Origin: SP5GCR1 sp965199685
GTDB taxonomy: Bacteria > Pseudomonadota > Gammaproteobacteria > Poriferisulfidales > Oxydemutatoraceae
Assembly: GCA_965199685.1 (NCBI GenBank)
Contig: OZ241323.1
Coordinates: 1,736,001-1,800,000 of the forward strand
DNA length: 64,000 nucleotides
Reading direction: 5' to 3'
Positions within the stretch are counted from its first letter, which is position 1, and each line of letters opens with the position of its first letter. The notes beneath the pieces are model-generated. The model saw only the letters and a list, made by a program, of their open reading frames with translations, made no database searches and was not told the DNA's origin. A program made the position numbers and the translations under genes. Below, piece by piece: positions 17,521 through 26,144 of the stretch.

Positions 17521-17549
17521 TTGCTATGATACGGGCTATTTCTTATAAT
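17521..17549 (+). promoter_or_regulatory. Promoter of first coiled-coil gene
   Basis: TTGCTA (17521-17526) and a perfect TATAAT (17544-17549) with a 17-base spacer. The same boxes, spacing and flanking sequence recur at 18404-18432 before the paralogue. Confidence 0.7.
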
Positions 17550-17606
17550 TCAACTGAATAGGTTAGAAATGGAAAATATAGATAACTCAACGAAACTATT
17601 TACAGA

Positions 17607-18188
17607 ATGGTGTTTGAAATGAATACACAGCTGGACTTTCTAGAATCGGAAACGCATGTTCTACAATCGGACAAGGCAAGTTTATACATCAAGCATATGG
17701 AACTGAGATTGGCTAGCCTTGAAGCCTGCACCTCAGCCATAAGAACCGAAATAGCGGTTGTGAAAGATGATATAGAAAGTTTGAAACTAAGACTAAGTAA
17801 GATTAAGACCGATATCGCAGCAATGAAAGCCAACATAGAAAGTATAGAACTGAAACTAAGTAATCTTGAAACCAGACAAGTGAAAATGCAAGCTGATATA
17901 GAAAGCATAGGACTTAGACTAAGTAACCTTGATGCCGGACAGGTAAAAATACAAAACGATATAGAAAGTCTAGAACTAAAACTGAGTAACGCTGAAGCTG
18001 AGAGATTGGTTATAAAAGCTAAAATCGGGAATATAAAAAATGATATTTGGAAAATAGGGAGAGACATCTATTCAATAGAATGTGATAAATCTAGAAGGGA
18101 CATCAATAAATTGGGTGTTATGTTAATGATCTGCCTAGCTGTTTCAACAGGTGCTATTATTAGCATGATCTTGATTCTCGCGAAATAA
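17607..18188 (+). CDS. Tail-anchored coiled-coil protein, copy 1 (5' frameshift)
   Basis: A 193-residue protein: a long charged coiled coil (LRLASLEA, LKLRLSKIKTDIAAMKANIE, LRLSNLDAGQVKIQNDIE) and one C-terminal membrane helix (LMICLAVSTGAIISMILILA). The paralogue at 18452 starts MENIENVNNLTIETIYKMV. Here the equivalent ATG at 17569 reads MENIDNSTKLFTEWCLK and stops, because one or two bases are missing near 17590. The rest of the frame is open from 17607 (MVFEMNTQLDF). So it is either a freshly frameshifted gene or uses the internal ATG, which lacks a clear ribosome binding site. Function unknown; it resembles no family I can name. Confidence 0.6.
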   Translation: MVFEMNTQLDFLESETHVLQSDKASLYIKHMELRLASLEACTSAIRTEIAVVKDDIESLKLRLSKIKTDIAAMKANIESIELKLSNLETRQVKMQADIESIGLRLSNLDAGQVKIQNDIESLELKLSNAEAERLVIKAKIGNIKNDIWKIGRDIYSIECDKSRRDINKLGVMLMICLAVSTGAIISMILILAK

Positions 18189-18403
18189 TTTCTGCCCCGA
18201 AGCCCATCATATTTGCATGATTTAGATCTGTGCAAAGATGGTGGGTACGCAAAAACCACCCCGTCAGATAGAACCGCCGCTTGTTGCCATTGCAACAAAC
18301 GGCAATTTTACCGTGCAGTTCGTCTATCTTTTTAATACCATTCGTCGGAAGTGCCGGAAAGCACCATATAACCTGGTCCAAAATTGGATTATGATTAGAC
18401 GGC
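18189..18403. repeat. Dispersed repeat modules between the coiled-coil genes
   Basis: Holds ACCACCCCGTCAGATAGAAC (18256) and a CCGCCGCTTGTTGCC/CAACAAACGGC hairpin (18279-18305). No gene is seen. Confidence 0.6.
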
Positions 18404-18432
18404 TTGCTATAACGCAGGCTATTTCTTATAAT
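18404..18432 (+). promoter_or_regulatory. Promoter of second coiled-coil gene
   Basis: TTGCTA (18404-18409), 17-base spacer, TATAAT (18427-18432), 20 bases upstream of the ATG at 18452. GAGAGGTTAGAG supplies the ribosome binding site. Confidence 0.75.
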
Positions 18433-18451
18433 TCAACAAGAGAGGTTAGAG

Positions 18452-19069
18452 ATGGAAAATATAGAAAATGTAAATAACTTAACGATTGAAACCATTTACA
18501 AAATGGTGCTTGAAATGAAGTCAAAGCTGGACTTTCTAGAGTCAGAAACGCATGTTCTACAATCGGACAAAGCAAGTTCATTTATGGAGAGTATAGAACC
18601 GAAGCTAGGCAACCTTGAAACCGGACAGATGGAAATGCAAGCCGATATAAAAAGTATAGAACCGAGACTAAGCAAGGTTGAAACCGACATCGTAGAAATG
18701 AAAGCCGATATAAAAAGTATAGAACCGAGACTAAGCAAGGTTGAAACCGACATCGTAGAAATGAAAGCTGATATAAAAAGTATAGAACTGAGACTAGACA
18801 AGGTTGAAACCGACATCGTAGAAATAAAAGCCGATATAAAAAACATAGAAACGAGACTAAACAAACTTGAAACCAAGATGGCGGCTATGCAAACCGACAT
18901 TGGAAATATAAAAGAGGGTATTGCGAGTATAGCAGCTAAAATTGAAAAAATCTTATCGGAACAATCTAAATTTAAAGATGATGTCTACAAATGGGGTGTT
19001 GCGTTAATGATCGGCGTAGTTGTTTCGGTGAGTTCTTTTGTCAGCTTGATCGTGATGTTTGTGAACTAA
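18452..19069 (+). CDS. Tail-anchored coiled-coil protein, copy 2
   Basis: A 205-residue paralogue of the preceding gene with an intact start (MENIENVNNLTIETIYKMV). After a conserved LDFLESETHVLQSDKAS segment comes a run of 21-residue repeats (SIEPRLSKVETDIVEMKADI), encoded by 63-base tandem repeats. The C-terminal membrane helix (WGVALMIGVVVSVSSFVSLI) ends two residues from the stop, giving a tail anchor with the coiled coil in the cytoplasm. The role is unknown. A scaffold or membrane-tethered sensor next to a defence island is conceivable but not shown. Confidence 0.8.
   Translation: MENIENVNNLTIETIYKMVLEMKSKLDFLESETHVLQSDKASSFMESIEPKLGNLETGQMEMQADIKSIEPRLSKVETDIVEMKADIKSIEPRLSKVETDIVEMKADIKSIELRLDKVETDIVEIKADIKNIETRLNKLETKMAAMQTDIGNIKEGIASIAAKIEKILSEQSKFKDDVYKWGVALMIGVVVSVSSFVSLIVMFVN
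18641..18829 (+). repeat. 63-bp tandem repeats within the coiled-coil gene
   Basis: Three near-identical 63-base units start at 18641, 18704 and 18767 (each beginning GCCGATATAAAAAGTATAGA or one base different). More diverged units lie on both sides. Each encodes 21 residues, so copy-number change keeps the frame. Confidence 0.9.
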
Positions 19070-19380
19070 TTCCCAATCCGAAGCTCATAATTTTTGCATG
19101 ATTTGGGTTTGTGCAGATACGCCACAACCACCCCGTCAGATAGAACCGCCGATTGAACCAGTAGGTCAATCGGCGTTTTAATTGTCCGCCCAAACGCGTT
19201 GTGTCTGCAAAAACAATCCATCCATTCATTTCGTTTATGTAAACCAAAACCAAGTGGCGCAAGCGGTTAGATGTCGTGCAAGTGCGGTACTTTAGGGAGG
19301 GCATGTTAGCCCTCCCCTACCGTTTTCATAAATTTAATGGCGCGGAGCGGTTAAGTTTATACAGACATGCAAGTCCGCTC
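19070..19380. repeat. Mosaic of dispersed repeats before the Nudix gene
   Basis: In order: ACCACCCCGTCAG (19128), GAACCGCCGATTGAACCAGT...CAATCGGCG hairpin (19143-19175), the GTTGTGTCTGCAAAAACAAT module (19198), AGTGGCGCAAGCGGTT (19254), the AGGGAGGGC...GCCCTCCC hairpin (19295-19318) and GGCGCGGAGCGGTTAAG (19339). It is the same order as in the element at 21605-21880. No gene is seen. Confidence 0.8.
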
Positions 19381-20349
19381 CTACGATAGGGGCCAGAGGT
19401 TTCGGATTGCAGCGATGCCCTGTGCGCCATGGGTTCGGCAGTCGGCTAAATCGGCAGTTTGGAGTCCGCCGATTGCATAGACTGGTATCGTTGCGTCTTT
19501 TACGAGTGTTTGGAAAGTCTCCCAGCCCAAAGGCGGTTTTCCGGGATGGCTGGGTGTCGCTTTGAGCGGTCCGAGTAAAGCAAAGTCGGCTTCTAAGCGG
19601 CAGGCATGTTCGAGTTCTATGCGATTGTGGCATGAGACGGCGAGTAGTTTGTCTTCTGCCAGAGGGCGAGTGTGATATTTCGCCGCGTATTTAGTACTGA
19701 GTTGTACGCCGGCTGCGTTCAAGGTATCTACTTGGGTCGGATGATTATGTATCAGCAATCTACTGCTCCATGTCGGAGACTGCGATAATAGCTTGCGCGC
19801 ATATTCTATATATGTGCGGCTATCGATTTCAGTGGAGCGAAAGACGGCAAGCGATATACCCGATTGAAATGCTATATCCAAACCTTGCTTTAGCACATTT
19901 AAATCAAGCAGTGAAGGGGTTATTAAATAGCGATCGGGCAACGATAACGCTTTGATAATCACACGGTTCGCCGGCGGGAAGTCGCTTGCTTTGAGTTCCG
20001 ATACGGTTTGCCATTCCAATGACTTATAAAAATGACAGCTCGGCTCACCCCGACAATTTTTTATCGTATACACACTAAACGAATATCTTTGTGCGTCATA
20101 CAACCATTTAAATTCAATGAGCGGTTTGGCATCGCTTTCTTTGATGACTAGCCCAAGCTCTTCTTTCAATTCTCGCACCATAGCTTGTTTCGGTGCCTCG
20201 TTTGATTTGACTTTGCCGCCGGGAAATTCCCAACAGCCTCCTAGAGGCAATGCGCTATCGCGCCAACCGACGAGTACGCGGTTATCTCGTAAAACAACGC
20301 CTAAGGCGACTGAAATTGTCGAGGCTGTTTTAAGTTCGGTATGCGGCAT
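19381..20349 (-). CDS. Nudix hydrolase fused to a thiamine-phosphate-synthase-like domain
   Basis: A 322-residue two-domain protein. Residues 1-130 form a MutT-like Nudix domain with the box GGKVKSNE...RELKEELGL, a pyrophosphohydrolase of oxidised or damaged nucleotides. Residues about 140-320 form a TenI/ThiE-like barrel (LLIHNHPTQ, GVQLSTKYA, FALLGPLKATPSHPG, VYAIGGLQTADL). This fusion is common in gammaproteobacteria next to argJ and secA. The second domain probably does not make thiamine phosphate on its own; its role is unsettled. Its start overlaps the argJ 3' end by 20 bases, indicating one transcript. Confidence 0.88.
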   Translation of the reverse strand: MPHTELKTASTISVALGVVLRDNRVLVGWRDSALPLGGCWEFPGGKVKSNEAPKQAMVRELKEELGLVIKESDAKPLIEFKWLYDAQRYSFSVYTIKNCRGEPSCHFYKSLEWQTVSELKASDFPPANRVIIKALSLPDRYLITPSLLDLNVLKQGLDIAFQSGISLAVFRSTEIDSRTYIEYARKLLSQSPTWSSRLLIHNHPTQVDTLNAAGVQLSTKYAAKYHTRPLAEDKLLAVSCHNRIELEHACRLEADFALLGPLKATPSHPGKPPLGWETFQTLVKDATIPVYAIGGLQTADLADCRTHGAQGIAAIRNLWPLS

Positions 20350-21535
20350 TAATTCTTACATAGTCTTCGGTCAAATCCGAAGTCCATATTAATGCGCTTT
20401 CGGTGCCTCTATCAAGTGATACTCTCAGGTGGACTTCTGGTTTCTCCATGATAGCCTTTGCAGTTGCTTCATCGTAATTCGAATCCAATGCACCGCGGTG
20501 GTACAAGCAATAATCGTCTATAAAGCAGCTTACCTTGTTTATGTCCAATGCTTCCAGACCACTGCGCCCCACTGCGGAGATAACTCTTCCCCAGTTTGGA
20601 TCAGCAGCAGCGAAAGCCGTCTTAACCAGTGGTGAGTGTGCAATCGTATAAGCGACTTGACGTGCCTCTTCGTGAGATTTCGCTTGTTCCACCTGTATTT
20701 CTATGAAATGACTTGCGCCTTCTCCGTCGCGAACGATCTTTTTTGCTAATTCTTGCATGACTGCTTTCAATGCTTCAGAGAAAGCATCTTTGTCGGATGC
20801 GGAGAGTGATTCCCAATCTACGCCGCTGGTGCCAGTCGCAAGCAATGCGCAAGCATCATTGGTTGAAGTATCTCCGTCAACCGTGATGCAATTAAACGAA
20901 GTTGCTAAGGTTTCCTGTAATAACTGTTGCAGTATTTGCTGGTCTGCCTTTAGATCTGTTGCGACATAAGCCAACATGGTTGCCATATTGGGGCAAATCA
21001 TACCTGAGCCTTTGGCAATGCCGGTTATAGAAATCGTTTCTGAACCAAGTGGCACTTCCACACTGAACCATTTAGCAACGGTGTCGGTGGTCATGATTGC
21101 TTGCGCAGCCGCTTCCCAATTATCGGGCGAGAGTTTAGCGAGCAAATCAGGAATTGCTGAGATGATTTTGGATGTCGGCAACCGTTCTACCATGACCCCG
21201 GTAGAAAAAGGCAGCACTTGTTCAACGGCAACACTGCTTGCATCGGCAACACCTTGACAACACGCTTTGGCATCGTCAATACCTATCTGACCTACACCAG
21301 CATTAGCATTGCCGGCATTGATAAGCAAGTAACGAGGTTGTGCTACATCAAGGTATGCCTCGCTCAATATCACTGGGGCAGCCTTGAATGCATTGCGGGT
21401 AAAACACACTGCGGTGTTGGTTGTCTTCGACAGCTCTATCAGAACTAAGTCATCGCGTCCCAAGTATCGTATTTCAGCAGCAATCGCAGCAAGACGGATG
21501 CCTTTAATAGGAGCCGGTTTTTCTATCTTTCTCAT
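20330..21535 (-). CDS. argJ: Bifunctional ornithine acetyltransferase / N-acetylglutamate synthase
   Basis: ArgJ transfers the acetyl group from N-acetylornithine to glutamate in the cyclic arginine pathway. The protein self-cleaves at the threonine in GMICPNMATML, which is present along with GNANAGVGQIG and AAADPNWGRVISAVGRSG. The open frame extends to 21595, but the first 20 codons are read out of a relic of the secA 3' end. The ATG at 21535 (MRKIEKPAPIKGIRLAA) is the family-like start, giving 401 residues. Overlap with the downstream Nudix gene is 20 bases. Confidence 0.94.
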   Translation of the reverse strand: MRKIEKPAPIKGIRLAAIAAEIRYLGRDDLVLIELSKTTNTAVCFTRNAFKAAPVILSEAYLDVAQPRYLLINAGNANAGVGQIGIDDAKACCQGVADASSVAVEQVLPFSTGVMVERLPTSKIISAIPDLLAKLSPDNWEAAAQAIMTTDTVAKWFSVEVPLGSETISITGIAKGSGMICPNMATMLAYVATDLKADQQILQQLLQETLATSFNCITVDGDTSTNDACALLATGTSGVDWESLSASDKDAFSEALKAVMQELAKKIVRDGEGASHFIEIQVEQAKSHEEARQVAYTIAHSPLVKTAFAAADPNWGRVISAVGRSGLEALDINKVSCFIDDYCLYHRGALDSNYDEATAKAIMEKPEVHLRVSLDRGTESALIWTSDLTEDYVRINAAYRT

Positions 21536-21587
21536 AATGACAATATTCATATTTTTTGCGCAAGCCACGGTAGCACAAATCGTTAAC
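21502..21587 (-). pseudogene. Relic duplicate of the secA 3' end covering the argJ start
   Basis: About 86 bases align with secA 21895-21980 at roughly 80% identity without gaps. In the SecA frame it reads NDLCYRGLRKKYEYCHYEKD..., against the true NDPCYCGSGKKYKHCCYEKD.... The zinc ligands are partly lost, so this copy is decaying in that frame, while argJ starts out of frame inside it. Confidence 0.85.
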
Positions 21588-21604
21588 CGTAGCAAGACAT
21601 ATGA

Positions 21605-21880
21605 GGCTGCTGAAAAAGTATTTTGTTCACCGTAGGGGCAGACAATTGAAATGCCGATTGACCCACCGGCTCAATCGGCGGCTTTATTCTGCCCTAAAGC
21701 GTTGTGTCTGCAAAAACAAGCCATTCATTCATTTCGTTTATGGGAACCAAAGCCAAGTGGCGCATAGCGGTTGAAATAGTGCAGAACGGTACCTTAGGGA
21801 GGGCATGTTAGCCCTCCCCTACCGTTTGCATAATTTAGTGGCGCGGAGCGGTTGGGTTTGTACGACAACGGTACTTTTTT
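21605..21880. mobile_element. Large miniature element between secA and argJ, about 276 bp
   Basis: Left end GGCTGCTGAAAAAGTATTTT (21605); right end GGTACTTTTTTAGC (21870-21883), its approximate inverted complement. The interior order is hairpin CCGATTGACCCACCGG..., GTTGTGTCTGC module, GGCGCATAGCGGTT, AGGGAGGGC...GCCCTCCC hairpin, GGCGCGGAGCGGTT. Directly flanking copies AGCAAGACATATGAG (21591) and AGCAAGACGTGTGAC (21881) may be a diverged target duplication. It has no coding capacity. Confidence 0.75.
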
Positions 21881-21896
21881 AGCAAGACGTGTGACT

Positions 21897-24686
21897 TTAA
21901 TGGAAACCGGCTTTTCTATCTTTCTCATAGCAACAATGTTTATATTTTTTGCCTGAGCCACAATAGCACGGATCGTTACGCCCTAACTTTTTACGAGTGC
22001 GCCGAATCGTCTCAGGTTTTAGCGATTGCATGTTGCGGGGGGGTGGGGGTGCATTATCCGGTGGTATGGAGGCAATGCCACCGGCAGCCGCAAGCATCGG
22101 CGCAGTAGCATTTGCTACATCAGGTTGCGGCACGGTCGGCGGCAAATTGCTCCTTGGTTGTTGGTGTTGATAATTTATCGCATCCTCGTTGGGAGATTGC
22201 GCCGGCTTTAGTTCCGGTTGTTTGTTCAATCTCATCAGACTTGAAGCAAGGTTATGGCGGACGGTATTCAACATCAGTTGGAACATCGCAAATGCCTCTC
22301 GTTTATATTCTTGTTTGGGGTTTTTCTGAGCGAAACTGCGCAAGCCAATACCTTGACGCAGATGATCCATATTTGCCAAATGCTCTTTCCAGTAATTATC
22401 CAAAACTCGCATCATCAAAATCACTTCTATTTTGTATAAGGTTTCTTGGCCAAAAATAGCCTCTTTTTCTTCATAGTTTTTGAGCATGGTGTCGCATACT
22501 TTTTCGCGTATCACAGTCGTTGAGATATCAATCTCGGAGGATGCAGAGGCATCAAACTTCAACTCTAAGCCAAATTCTTGGGATAAGTTTTTTTCGAGGG
22601 CTTTGATATCCCATTGCTCCTCCAACTGCCCTTCGGGAACATATTGGTCAACCACAGCTTCGCCGACCTCGCCCAATATATCCAAAATCTGTTCGTGCAC
22701 TTGTTCGGTTTCCATCAGCTCGTTTCGTTGCTTATAGATGACCTGTCGTTGCTCGTTTGCTACATTGTCGTATTCCAACAAGTTTTTTCTAATATCAAAG
22801 TTATGCGACTCCACTTTGCGCTGTGCATTTTCTATCGCTCTGTTCATCCACGGATGTTCTATCGCTTCACCTTCCTGCATCCCCAGCTTTTCTACCAAGG
22901 ACTGCACTTTGTCGCCGGCAAAAATACGCATTAGGCTATCGTCCAAAGACAGATAAAAGCGGCTTGAACCGGGATCGCCTTGACGTCCTGAGCGACCTCG
23001 CAGCTGGTTGTCCACCCGTCTAGATTCGTGCCTTTCGGTACCGATAACCCGCAAACCACCTGCTTCTATTACCTGTTGGTGGCGTTGCTGCCAATCCTCG
23101 CGCATCGCATCGTGCTTGCTTTCGTCGGCTTCCTCTAGCTCAGTGTCAAGCGAGCCACCTAACACGATGTCGGTACCACGACCTGCCATATTCGTTGCAA
23201 TAGTCACGGCACTGGGACGACCCGCTTGGGCGATGATTTTAGACTCGGCTTCGTGGTGCTTGGCATTGAGGACTTGGTGTTTGATTTTCGCTTTGCCCAG
23301 CATCTTGGAGAGATACTCGGAGACTGCAATAGAGGCGGTTCCGATCAATGTCGGTTGCCCGACTTCAAAACTTGTTCGTATATCTTTGAGTATAGCCTCG
23401 TATTTCTCCTGCTCGGACATATAAACTGCATCAGGTTCATCTTCACGAACCATAGGTACATGGGTCGGAATAACGACGACTTCCAAGCCGTAGATATCCT
23501 GAAATTCAGAGGCTTCAGTGTCGGCGGTGCCGGTCATACCGCTTAACTTTTCGTACAAGCGAAAATAGTTCTGGAAAGTAATGGATGCTAGCGTTTGATT
23601 TTCATGTTCTACACGCACACCCTCTTTTGCCTCCACCGCTTGGTGCAAACCATCGGACCAACGCCGCCCCGCCATGACGCGCCCAGTGAACTCGTCAACG
23701 ATTAAGACTTTGCCGTTGCGCACTAAATAATCCACATTCTTCTTGAACAAGCCGTGCGCCCTAAGTGAGGCACTTACATGGTGTAATAAATTAACATTGT
23801 TGAGGTCGTAAAGGCTTTCGTTTTCTTTTAGCAACCCTTCCCTAAGTAACGCCTCTTCAATACGCTGATGCCCTGCCTCAGTCAACAACGCAGCACGGGA
23901 TTTCTCATCTATCGTATAATCGTCCGCCTCGCTATCGTCAGTGCACGGTTTGAGGCGTTTCACCAGCTTGTCTATTTGATAATAAATATCGGAGCTTCCT
24001 TCGGTGGGGCCAGAGATAATCAACGGCGTGCGTGCCTCGTCAATCAAAATAGAATCGACCTCGTCTACGATTGCAAAGTAATGTCCCCGCTGCACCCTTT
24101 GCGAAGCCTCGTAGATCATGTTGTCCCGTAGATAATCAAAACCAAACTCGTTGTTCGTCCCATAGGTAATATCGGCTTTATAAGCGGCAACCCGCTCTTC
24201 GGGTTTCTGCCCGGCAACGACAACCCCGACGCTCAGTCCCAATTTTCTATAAACGGCACCCATCCATTCGGAGTCTCTGCGCGCCAAATAGTCGTTGACC
24301 GTCACGATATGCACGCTTTGCCCGGTTAATGCATTCAAATAAGCAGCCAACGGTGCGATGAAGGTTTTGCCTTCGCCAGTACGCATCTCGGAAATTTTAC
24401 CGTCATGCAAGACCATACCGCCAATTAACTGCACATCAAAGTGTCTCATGTTGAGTTCGCGCGACGCTGCCTCTTTCACGGTAGCAAAAGCCTCGGGCAA
24501 TAGGCGGTCTAAGCTCTGCCCTTGTGCTAGACGTTCTTTGAATTGATCCTTTTTAGCGAGTAGTTCGGCATCGCTTAGATCTTTGTATGGCTCTTCCAAA
24601 GCATTAATATCTTGAACAACCTTTCGGTATTTTTTCAGTAGCCGCTCATTCTTGGAACGGACGAGCTTGTTAATAAGTTTAAGCAT
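21897..24686 (-). CDS. secA: Preprotein translocase ATPase SecA
   Basis: A 929-residue motor that drives preproteins through SecYEG. Visible: Walker A MRTGEGKTF, DEVDSILIDEARTPLIISG, GTDIVLGG, RESRRVDNQLRGRSGRQGDP, and the C-terminal zinc finger NDPCYCGSGKKYKHCCY that binds SecB. Length and domain order are normal. Downstream it once overlapped argJ; an inserted element and a duplicated 3' end now separate them. It is divergent from dciA. Confidence 0.97.
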   Translation of the reverse strand: MLKLINKLVRSKNERLLKKYRKVVQDINALEEPYKDLSDAELLAKKDQFKERLAQGQSLDRLLPEAFATVKEAASRELNMRHFDVQLIGGMVLHDGKISEMRTGEGKTFIAPLAAYLNALTGQSVHIVTVNDYLARRDSEWMGAVYRKLGLSVGVVVAGQKPEERVAAYKADITYGTNNEFGFDYLRDNMIYEASQRVQRGHYFAIVDEVDSILIDEARTPLIISGPTEGSSDIYYQIDKLVKRLKPCTDDSEADDYTIDEKSRAALLTEAGHQRIEEALLREGLLKENESLYDLNNVNLLHHVSASLRAHGLFKKNVDYLVRNGKVLIVDEFTGRVMAGRRWSDGLHQAVEAKEGVRVEHENQTLASITFQNYFRLYEKLSGMTGTADTEASEFQDIYGLEVVVIPTHVPMVREDEPDAVYMSEQEKYEAILKDIRTSFEVGQPTLIGTASIAVSEYLSKMLGKAKIKHQVLNAKHHEAESKIIAQAGRPSAVTIATNMAGRGTDIVLGGSLDTELEEADESKHDAMREDWQQRHQQVIEAGGLRVIGTERHESRRVDNQLRGRSGRQGDPGSSRFYLSLDDSLMRIFAGDKVQSLVEKLGMQEGEAIEHPWMNRAIENAQRKVESHNFDIRKNLLEYDNVANEQRQVIYKQRNELMETEQVHEQILDILGEVGEAVVDQYVPEGQLEEQWDIKALEKNLSQEFGLELKFDASASSEIDISTTVIREKVCDTMLKNYEEKEAIFGQETLYKIEVILMMRVLDNYWKEHLANMDHLRQGIGLRSFAQKNPKQEYKREAFAMFQLMLNTVRHNLASSLMRLNKQPELKPAQSPNEDAINYQHQQPRSNLPPTVPQPDVANATAPMLAAAGGIASIPPDNAPPPPRNMQSLKPETIRRTRKKLGRNDPCYCGSGKKYKHCCYEKDRKAGFH

Positions 24687-24780
24687 AAGAGACTTTTTTC
24701 ATTTATTTTTGATACCTTGGGCAATATTGCGCATAATAAACCATTTTACAGGAAATTAATGGTTGGCTTATAGTTGAACG

Positions 24781-25071
24781 ATGAAAAAACTTGGAGATTT
24801 AATCAATCCTAGCTTGGCACGCAAAGCACAGCTGCTTGAAATTATGAGCGAGAGCGCACGCACCCGATTGCCCAGAGAAATAGCATCGCATTGCTGGGTG
24901 GGTGGGTTCGAAAAAGACCATATCGTTTTGGTTACAGATTATCCCCATTATGTTACTTACATACGTTGTCACCAGCGCGAGATATTAAAACAACTCAAAG
25001 AGGAATTTCGAACTCATGTACCTGAAAACATTAGAAAAGTCCGTATCAGAGTTTCAAGAATATTATCGTGA
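24781..25071 (+). CDS. dciA: DUF721 protein, DciA-like helicase loader
   Basis: A 96-residue protein with the DUF721 fold pattern (CWVGGFEKDHIVLVTDYPHYVTYIRCHQ). Members of this family load the replicative helicase DnaB in bacteria lacking DnaC. Position between divergent secA and convergent lpxC is the usual gammaproteobacterial location. The protein is at the short end for DciA and lacks the longer N-terminal extension of some species. Confidence 0.75.
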   Translation: MKKLGDLINPSLARKAQLLEIMSESARTRLPREIASHCWVGGFEKDHIVLVTDYPHYVTYIRCHQREILKQLKEEFRTHVPENIRKVRIRVSRILS

Positions 25072-25074
25072 ACT

Positions 25075-25099
25075 GATGCCTCCTGGATGAGGCGGCATC
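25075..25099 (+). terminator. Hairpin between convergent dciA and lpxC
   Basis: GATGCC (25075-25080) pairs with GGCATC (25094-25099) and CCT with AGG inside, around a short loop. No T-run follows on either strand, so termination is plausible but unproven. Confidence 0.45.
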
Positions 25100-25117
25100 T
25101 AAGCGACTATCACGCCG

Positions 25118-26035
25118 TCAGGTATAGTCTTCTGCCAAAGGATAGATGATAGGCAAAACGGCAGTGTCGGAGTCCTCTAACAGATTCTCTTCCCACGCCT
25201 CAACATCTTCAAGCAACTTGATGAGTAAGCGGTTATTCAATTCATGGCCGGATTTATGACATTCGCAACAACCCACTAGACCGTGTCCGAGTAAATACAA
25301 ATCTCCGACCACATCAAGCACCTTATGTTTGACGCACTCGTCTTCCGAACGCAAACCGTCTTCATTCATAACTCGGTGATCGTCAATCACTATAGCATTT
25401 TCCAAACTTCCCCCTAGAACCAATCCACGCTCACGCAATTTCTCATAATCTTTAAGAAAACCAAAGGTTCTAGAACGGCTCACACTAGCTACAAAAGAAG
25501 TTGTCTTAAAGTCTATTTCAACCCGCTGCTGACGATCCTCAAACACCGGATGGTCAAAATCAATCGTAAAAGCAACCTTGAATCCATCATAGGGCTTCAG
25601 GCAAATCCACTTATCGCCATCCTCTATTTTGATTTCCTTTTTGATGCGTATAGATTTTTTAGGCGCATTTTGCTCTGCTATGCCGCCCGATTGTAACAAA
25701 AATACGAAAGAACCCGCGCTACCATCCATGATTGGCACTTCGGGTGCATCTACATCTATATATAAATTATCAATGCCCAAACCAGCAATCGCAGCAAGTA
25801 AATGTTCAACCGTAGAAATATGCGCGCCATCAACGCCTAAAGTAGTTGAAAGTTGCGTATCGGTTACATATTTAGCTTGAGCGGGTATTTCCACCGGCTT
25901 TTTCAAGTCCACACGACGAAACACAATACCCGTATTAGCAGCTGCTGACCGCAGCGATAATTTTATTTTCTTGCCGGTGTGCAAACCTATGCCTACCGCT
26001 TCAATAGAATTTTTTAAGGTTCTTTGCTTAATCAA
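25118..26035 (-). CDS. lpxC: UDP-3-O-acyl-N-acetylglucosamine deacetylase
   Basis: LpxC carries out the committed step of lipid A synthesis in the cytoplasm using one zinc ion. The zinc ligands are in STVEHLLAA (His) and KHKVLDVVGDLYLLGH (His and Asp). The general-base region is SGHELNN. At 305 residues the length matches the family. Upstream (26036-26144) no gene is seen. Confidence 0.96.
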   Translation of the reverse strand: MIKQRTLKNSIEAVGIGLHTGKKIKLSLRSAAANTGIVFRRVDLKKPVEIPAQAKYVTDTQLSTTLGVDGAHISTVEHLLAAIAGLGIDNLYIDVDAPEVPIMDGSAGSFVFLLQSGGIAEQNAPKKSIRIKKEIKIEDGDKWICLKPYDGFKVAFTIDFDHPVFEDRQQRVEIDFKTTSFVASVSRSRTFGFLKDYEKLRERGLVLGGSLENAIVIDDHRVMNEDGLRSEDECVKHKVLDVVGDLYLLGHGLVGCCECHKSGHELNNRLLIKLLEDVEAWEENLLEDSDTAVLPIIYPLAEDYT

Positions 26036-26144
26036 GAGGGGTCCCTTTTTATCGTGGCTATCCTATAATTGTCCATCACTTAAATTAGAATGATTATAAA
26101 TGATACCATATATTATTGCTAAAGCAAGGAAAAATTATTGGTTT

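Noticed and set aside
18641..18829. Possible CRISPR-like array
   Set aside because: The 63-bp repeats are contiguous, have no spacers and are in frame in a coiled-coil gene.
21536..21595. N-terminal extension of ArgJ up to 21595
   Set aside because: The codons are read out of frame from a relic of the secA 3' end; the family-like start is MRKIEKPAPIKG at 21535.
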